From: Poronia punctata | Lineage: Eukaryota; Ascomycota; Sordariomycetes; Xylariales; Xylariaceae | Direction of reading: 5' to 3' | Assembly: GCA_022579005.1 (NCBI GenBank) | Contig: MU401630.1 | Coordinates: 17,503 to 81,502 of the forward strand | DNA: 64,000 nt | Made by a program: the position numbers and the translations under genes | Notes under the pieces: generated by a model | Databases searched by the model: none | The model's input: only the letters and a program-made list of their open reading frames with translations | Told to the model about the DNA's origin: nothing | Shown: in pieces, positions 58,194 through 64,000 of the stretch | How positions within the stretch are numbered: the stretch's first letter is position 1 | Layout of the letters: every line of letters starts with the position of its first letter

Positions 58194-60669
58194 GGTGATC
58201 ACACACAACATCATCGCGTCAACATAATCATTGGCGTTATTTACGGTCTTTTAAGGCGGCGAGGTTAAAATTGCGGGCAACATTTTCCGCTCCTCGCAAG
58301 CCCCTCGCGGGCTTTTCAAACTAACGATTCCTACGAGTTATGAAGGGGATTTGGTAAATTCCCAATAGGAGGTTTGCTCTATTGATATGTTATGTATTAT
58401 TACGACCTGTCAGATTATTATAATTTATGACGGTTCTCAATTCTAAATATATTTTACTTCCAGTTCCATCAAGCACATCATTTATCTACGTGTACGTATA
58501 AGTGTAAGTGTGCAGTTAGCAGTTCTTCCTTTTTGATCGCATCTTTAACACAATAAGGGGTAAGCGTCTCATTAAGAATCAAAGCATCATCTCATAGCAA
58601 GATCATTGGAGAGAAGACGATCTTTGGAAATGTCGATTAGGGAGAGGAAATATGACCAACATCTAGTCGTATATACAAGGCTAGATATGATGTCTCGGGG
58701 ACAAAGGGTTAAGCCGATACCCACGGCTTTAAGTCATGCTTTAGTCTATGATAGCTCACCATGTTGTTGCTAGGGCTAAGCAGGGGAGCCTCATGCTGCT
58801 CATTGGCATAAGACACGGCCATATATGAATTATCTGGAAAGGCAAGAGACACGTACGGGCAGATGTGTTTGTTGATTTTATCTCAAGTAGACTTTGCTCA
58901 TTGTTATATTGCTTTTGATTTTGACTTTTTTGGGCGTTGTCGGATTGGTAAGGAATGGGGCTTTGATGTGGGTGAGTTGTGATAGAGTTTATGCTTACAG
59001 TATTTGCGCCTTGTTTTTTAAGTTTGCTTGAGGCTGATCAGCGGGTGGGTTGGTGAGATTGTGCTTTGATATGTTGTGATGAGTGAGCAAGTCTTTTAGG
59101 TCTGTCTTCATACTTACTACCTTCTCAATATTACTGCGCAAACTCACAAATTTCTAATTCCATGTGAAAAGTGCGAGTATTCTATCCATAAATACCTTTG
59201 TATCTGTACTCTCTTTCTTTCTTTCGCAGGTTGAGATGCCTAGATGCCTAGATGCTAAACTTCAAATCACGGCAGAGCAAACAGTATACAAGCCACAACT
59301 GGCACATTCAACCTAGGTTTAGTCAATATTCGAAGCTATTTCAAGCCTGGGATCACAGCCCCCCCTCATGATGGACGGCCTAGGTAATTACTAATCGAGG
59401 ACTACGAGTATCCTTGACAAGGCAGAAACAGCACTGGATGCCCTCCTCCAGGTTCTAGTTCCATCCTTTCCACCCACCCCAGGGTCGAGCTTGTCCTCGT
59501 ATCAGTTGGCTTAGGAGCTGCAGTGTGATAAATGCACTGCCGCTGATTGAATCCGGAAAGAGTGTCCATAATCCAACTCCCAACTGTGACTGACTCCCAC
59601 ACACTCGTAGTCACTAGAGCGCCTCGCTGACGTGCATCAGCCGCCCGGCCTACCCAGTTCGGTAATTACCTAGGGCATCTTTTTGTCCAACCCATCCTTT
59701 TACGAGTACTACTTGTTACCTACTTGTTAGGTTAGGCCTTATAAGCGGTCTGCCTGCTCTTGTTATACGGCGCCGGCGCCTCGAGGTTAGCACGGGCTAT
59801 TTGCTGTTAGAATAAAAGTATGGCAGGCAGTGCCTCAAGATAGCAGGGGTTCTCTATCAATACCAGGTACCGTTATGCCATTAGTCTCAAAGATACATTT
59901 TGCCGAGAGAAAGGTGTCTTCTAGTTACGAGTAGGTAGCTTGTCCTGACCTTGAGGCGCTTGCGCCGTAAAACGAGGCCATGTCTGGTTTTTTTAGGCCT
60001 GACGAAATAAGTTATGTATATTCTTCCAAAGTGTATATATACAATTGCTCCGTAAATAAAAGTGCCAGACATGCTGTCCAGTGCAAACCTCACGATCGAC
60101 ATCTTTGGCGTTTCGCCCCAAAAAACGCTAGCCGCTTGGAACCCGGGGGGCTAGACAAGTAATGGCATCGCACTAGACAAGTTTAGTATAAGGGTTCTGG
60201 ACTAGATGTTGAACCTCCTAACGAACCTATACCAACGGACCAATCAGACGGGTGCTAACTTTTGTGACGAAGTTCATGTTAGCTGTATTAACTCGCAGCT
60301 TGCACATCCATCTTCTTCACTCATCTAACCAGATGTTTGTTGACTGCAAGTGATAGATTTTTTTGAGGCTCACAGCGCGGCAAACGTAGGTAGTCTAGCA
60401 AGCAAGTAAGTACGTAAGTAAGTAAGTAAGTAAGTACGTCTGTTGAAAATATAATCATGTCTTGCCCTCTCAGTTTTCTTCCCTTTAGGACTTCAGCCAT
60501 CGCCTCTATACGTGTAGCTAGACTCTTCATCCTACGTCCATCCCTCGTAACAGCTTTTTTTTGCCTTTTTTCCTCTCTACGTTGCTATATCTACTTTACT
60601 TATCTACTCGAGTAAAAACCGTTCTTCTCAAAACAACCACTTGAACTTGAGCCCTCCAACTCAAAAACA
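58194..60669. other. Gene-free region
   Basis: No gene found. TACGAGTA copies lie at 59403, 59701 and 59926, and an (AAGT)n tract at 60404-60437. A G/T-rich plus-strand stretch spans about 58,900-59,100. Confidence 0.4.
60404..60437. repeat. (AAGT)n microsatellite
   Basis: About eight AAGT units with two ACGT interruptions, some 230 bases upstream of the small Cys-containing frame. Confidence 0.7.
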
Positions 60670-60909
60670 ATGTGCAGATATATCCTCAATCGATGTGCGT
60701 GTCGCCGTCGGGTAGTACTATTCACGGAGAATATACGATGCGCCCAACGTCCACACCCCCGCCAGTTACATCCCGGCACGGCAAACAATACCACCCAGCA
60801 AACCGTATATACCCACAAGTGCGACAGATGTCCCGTGTATTTGTCGCCGTCCGACGGCTCCAGCAGTGGGGGACAGTCAAGTTCGGATGAGTCTGAATGG
60901 TCGACTTGA
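60670..60909 (+). CDS. Tiny Cys-containing protein, 79 residues
   Basis: A single-exon frame starts at AAAACAATG, a good fungal start context, and encodes 79 residues: MCRYILNRCACRRRV, a later IRCAQRP, then HKCDRCPVY and an acidic Ser-rich tail. Fungal genomes hold many tiny proteins of the form MCxYIxxxxxCGH..C..CxxC, probable small zinc-binding units of unknown function, and this frame fits that layout loosely. The His usual after the third Cys is Arg here. There is no signal peptide. Another plus-strand frame overlaps it (60672-60890), but it lacks the Cys pattern. Moderate to low confidence that it is expressed. Confidence 0.42.
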   Translation: MCRYILNRCACRRRVVLFTENIRCAQRPHPRQLHPGTANNTTQQTVYTHKCDRCPVYLSPSDGSSSGGQSSSDESEWST

Positions 60910-61269
60910 GAAAAAGGTTCGTCTCGGTTCGAAAACTCGTTTATACGTATTCACATTTTTTTATTTATTAATCCATGGTGTAGGTTGAGAATTACAGCGG
61001 TTTTGCTATTATTTTTGGGCCTCTATGCGGCCTGCCTCTCTGTTTTCTTTTGGATATTCTTTTGGGGTTGGTGGGGTTGGATTTTGATGCAGGACATCAT
61101 AATGGCTTTGTAAACTTACGCGATACGTTGGTGTTAGTCATGTATTGGACAATAGAAAAGAGGTGAAGCAAATGTTGTTAGATTCAATAGGTCATGAGAT
61201 GACAGGAATCAATGTAATGCCTACACAATAAAAGTTATACGGCTGCAGTAAAGACTACTATAAAGGAAA

Positions 61270-64000
61270 AGGTCTTTTTATAAGAGGTTTTTTTTTACTT
61301 ATTTAGTATGTGCAGATTTTGCAAAGAAAAGAAGTTTTACTTTTTTATGCGTATATTAATTAATATATATAATTTAGCTATTTATGCTAGTTTTAATAAT
61401 TAAAAGTCTTATATTGCTTATTATTATTATTAAAGCTTAATAGTATAGTAACTTAGTAATAATAATATTAGCTAATAAAATTAAACTATTTTGCTTAAAA
61501 AAATTTTATTACTAAAATAAAAAATTTAAAATAAAAGCTTTAGCTTTATAATTATAGCAATATATTAACTTAGAAAACAAAAAACTTTAGCTTAAATAAC
61601 TTAAACTTATTAACATTACTAAACTTAATAAAAAGCTTATTACTTTTACTACTAAAAAAACTAGATTTAAGTTTTATATAGCTAAAAATACCTTTACTTT
61701 AAATAAAAATAAATAAGTTAATATTAAAAATTTTTTAATAGATTTTTTTAATTTTACTAAAAAGTTTAAATTAATATTTATATTTTTTAAAAATAAATAT
61801 AAATAAAGCGTTAAAGCTTAAAAAAAGCTTAATAATAAAATAGCAAAGCTAAAAACTTAAATAAATAATATTATATTTAAAAACTATAAAGCTTTTTATA
61901 TAAAATATAATAAAAAAGTAAATAAATAGTATAATAACTTTTAAAAGATTAAAAAAACTATAATTAAAGTATTGCTAGCTATTGCCTAAGCAAACTTTTT
62001 TAACTTTGTTAAAAAAAGCGTAAAAAAACTAATTAAAAACTTTAAAAAATTTATTATAAAATAAGATTATTATATTTTATAACTTAAGCAATATAAACTT
62101 AACGCATTGCTTAGCACTTATTTTTTTTTTAATAGCTTTTTAAAGCTTTTAATAAAAAATATAAACATTAGTATAATACGTTTAAAATAACATATAAAAA
62201 ACAAATATATAAAAGTAAGCTTTATTATTTAAAATTAGCTGCTAACTTTTAAGCACGCATTATAATTAATTAAAAGCTTAAAAAAACAAAAATAACTAAA
62301 AAGTTTTTTATAATATTTAATAAAAAAAAAATAAAAAACTAAGCTTAAAAGTTAAAAGGTAAAAATATACTTTTAATATTAATAAGTACTTTTTTTATAA
62401 GCAAAAAATAAAAACAATACTTTTATTTTATAACTTTTAGCTAAAGCTAAAAAGCTGTTTGTTAAAAAACTACTATTAATTTACTTAAACAAACTAAAAA
62501 AAATACTTATAACTTTAAAAAAGTATGCTTAGCGTATAAAGGTTATTATAACTTTTTTAAATGCTAGTATATATTTTTAAAGCTTTAAAAAAAAGGTTTT
62601 ATAAAAAACTTAAAATATAAAAACTTTATTAAGTTTAAACTTAAATATAATTTAAAGCTTAAAGCAAAGGTTAAAGCTATTAAAGCAATAAAAGCTAATT
62701 AAAAAAAAGCAAAATTAATAAATAGCTTATAAAAAAAAAAAAAAAAAGTATAACTAAAATAAGTTTTTATACGTATAAGCTTTAAAATATTAAAAAAGCT
62801 TATATAAAAACTATACCTACTTAAAAATTTAGCAATTTTTAACTTAAAGTTTATACTATATATTTTTAATAAAATTAAGCGCTTTTATAATATTAAAAAT
62901 ACTTTTAAAAAAAACTTGTTTTAAGCTAAAAACTTAATTATAATTATATAAGCTTATAAAAACGTTAATATAAAGGTTTAAAAAACTAAAAAACTACTTA
63001 TACTAAAGCTTAAAAATATAGCTTATTATAAAACTTTTATAATAAACATTGTTTTTTTTTATATTTTTATTTAAAAAAAGATTTAGTAAAACATAAAGCT
63101 ACTAAAAAGCTATTTTAAAAAACTTAATTACTTAATATTATACTAAGTATAAAATAAGTATAATTAATATGTTTTAAAATATTTATTACTAAATATAAAT
63201 AAAGCTTTTTTTTATACTTAAAAAAATATATATATAAAATATATTAAATAGCTTGCTTTTAAAGCAGATTTTTTTAAATAGCATTTTTAGCTTAGCTACC
63301 TAGGTTTTAATATACTTTAGTACTTAATAAGCTAAGCAAAAAAAGTAAAAATTAGGAAATTTTTAAGCTAAGGTATTAAATTAATAAATTGCTTTAAGTA
63401 TATATGTAAAAAGCTTAAAAACTAAATTAACAAAATACTTAAAAACTAACTAAATTGTTTATTTAAGCGTATTACTATAAATTAGCATTTTTATAATAAA
63501 AGTTTTAATAGTAAAGTATTAATGCTTTTTATAACTAAAAAATATTTTAAGCACATATTTAATTACTATTTATAAAGCTTTAATATAAATATATTAAAAA
63601 CGCTGCTTAAGTATTTTATAAAAAAAGCATAAGCAGTTTATAAAAAACAAGTTGTTATTATTAAATTAAATAAACAACTTTTATAGTTATAAATAGTTAT
63701 AAACTACTTAGTTAACAAAGCACTTATTATATTAAAAATTTTAATACTTAATATTTAAGCTTAAAACAGTGCTAGTAAACAATTTAGCTAAATAGTTAAA
63801 AAGCATGCTTAGTATATAAAAACTAGCATAAAGCTTTTAAAAACCTTTTAAGTTAAAATTAATAAAGCTATAGTATATTTATTAAACTAAACACTTAAAT
63901 ATATATTTTACTAAAAAACTTTATATAAACGTTTTTATATTTACTTTATATTTTAAAATAGCTATATTAAAATTAAAAAACTAAAGCTTAACTATTTATA
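61270..64000. repeat. RIP-saturated AT-rich block
   Basis: From about 61,270 to the window end the DNA is roughly 85% A+T in lines counted by hand. Remaining C is nearly always followed by T, and G nearly always preceded by A, leaving AGCT and AAGCTT strings, while CA, TG, CG and CC are rare. Stops occur in all frames and no gene exists. This is what heavy repeat-induced point mutation leaves of a transposon or heterochromatic repeat. The original element cannot be identified. The block runs off the window edge, so it may be a subtelomeric, centromeric or dispersed AT island. Confidence 0.85.

Noticed and set aside
1..64000. CRISPR arrays, operons, prokaryotic islands, secondary metabolite cluster
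   Set aside because: No spaced direct repeats, no co-directional intronless gene runs, and no backbone synthase genes; all genes are ordinary fungal ones.

Overview
The window is nuclear DNA of a filamentous ascomycete (Pezizomycotina), most likely a Sordariomycete. Coding regions are GC-rich and split by short GT..AG introns, mostly 50-130 nt with CTRAC-like branch sites. The gene families are fungal: HET domain, hybrid histidine kinase, GH3 beta-glucosidase, Pds5/Spo76, Tea4, GPI-anchored Ser/Thr protein and HVA1 TUDOR. There is also a eukaryotic initiator tRNA-Met, and AT-rich sequence with a repeat-induced point mutation (RIP) signature. The genus cannot be read from this sequence.

Layout. 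0-3.8 kb: a decayed four-helix membrane-protein gene (minus strand, four in-frame TAGs) and a small AT-rich RIP-like patch. 3.9-8.6 kb: rhomboid protease and a HET-domain protein. 13.0-15.0 kb: PAS hybrid histidine kinase, followed directly by a poly-G/N10 assembly gap that carries a false duplication. 18.6-20.5 kb: an unrecognised coiled-coil protein whose frame holds one TAG, possibly inside a 66-nt intron. 23.9-27.0 kb: secreted GH3 beta-glucosidase. 27.9-28.7 kb: a broken ankyrin gene. 29.5 kb: initiator tRNA-Met. 30.7-32.0 kb: mRNA capping enzyme. 33.1-37.9 kb: Pds5 cohesin regulator (minus). 40.2-41.9 kb: GPI-anchored Ser/Thr-rich wall protein. 43.1-44.0 kb: Slc1-type acyltransferase. 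44.8-45.3 kb: a three-exon, 76-residue TUDOR-like protein (minus) that is easy to miss. 46.9-50.4 kb: Tea4-type polarity protein (minus), with the second assembly gap in its last intron. 52.2-53.4 kb: GH18 enzyme resembling Endo T (minus). 57.1-58.2 kb: a disordered hydrophilic fungal protein. 60.7 kb: a tiny Cys-containing protein. 61.3-64.0 kb: about 85% A+T, RIP-saturated DNA without genes.

The genes do not form an operon or a biosynthetic cluster. They are core housekeeping genes (capping, cohesion, phospholipid synthesis, polarity) mixed with environment-facing genes (kinase, glycosidases, wall protein, HET), separated by long gene-free stretches. The most unusual observations are: (1) every in-frame stop breaking an otherwise open frame is TAG, six in three loci; (2) the 8-mer TACGAGTA/TACTCGTA occurs at least 24 times, only between genes; (3) both N gaps look like false gaps where the right contig repeats the end of the left one; (4) several genes (tea4 last exon, HVA1) only appear once introns are read by eye. 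I saw no convincing undescribed multi-gene system; the best novelty candidate is the coiled-coil protein at 18.6-20.5 kb.
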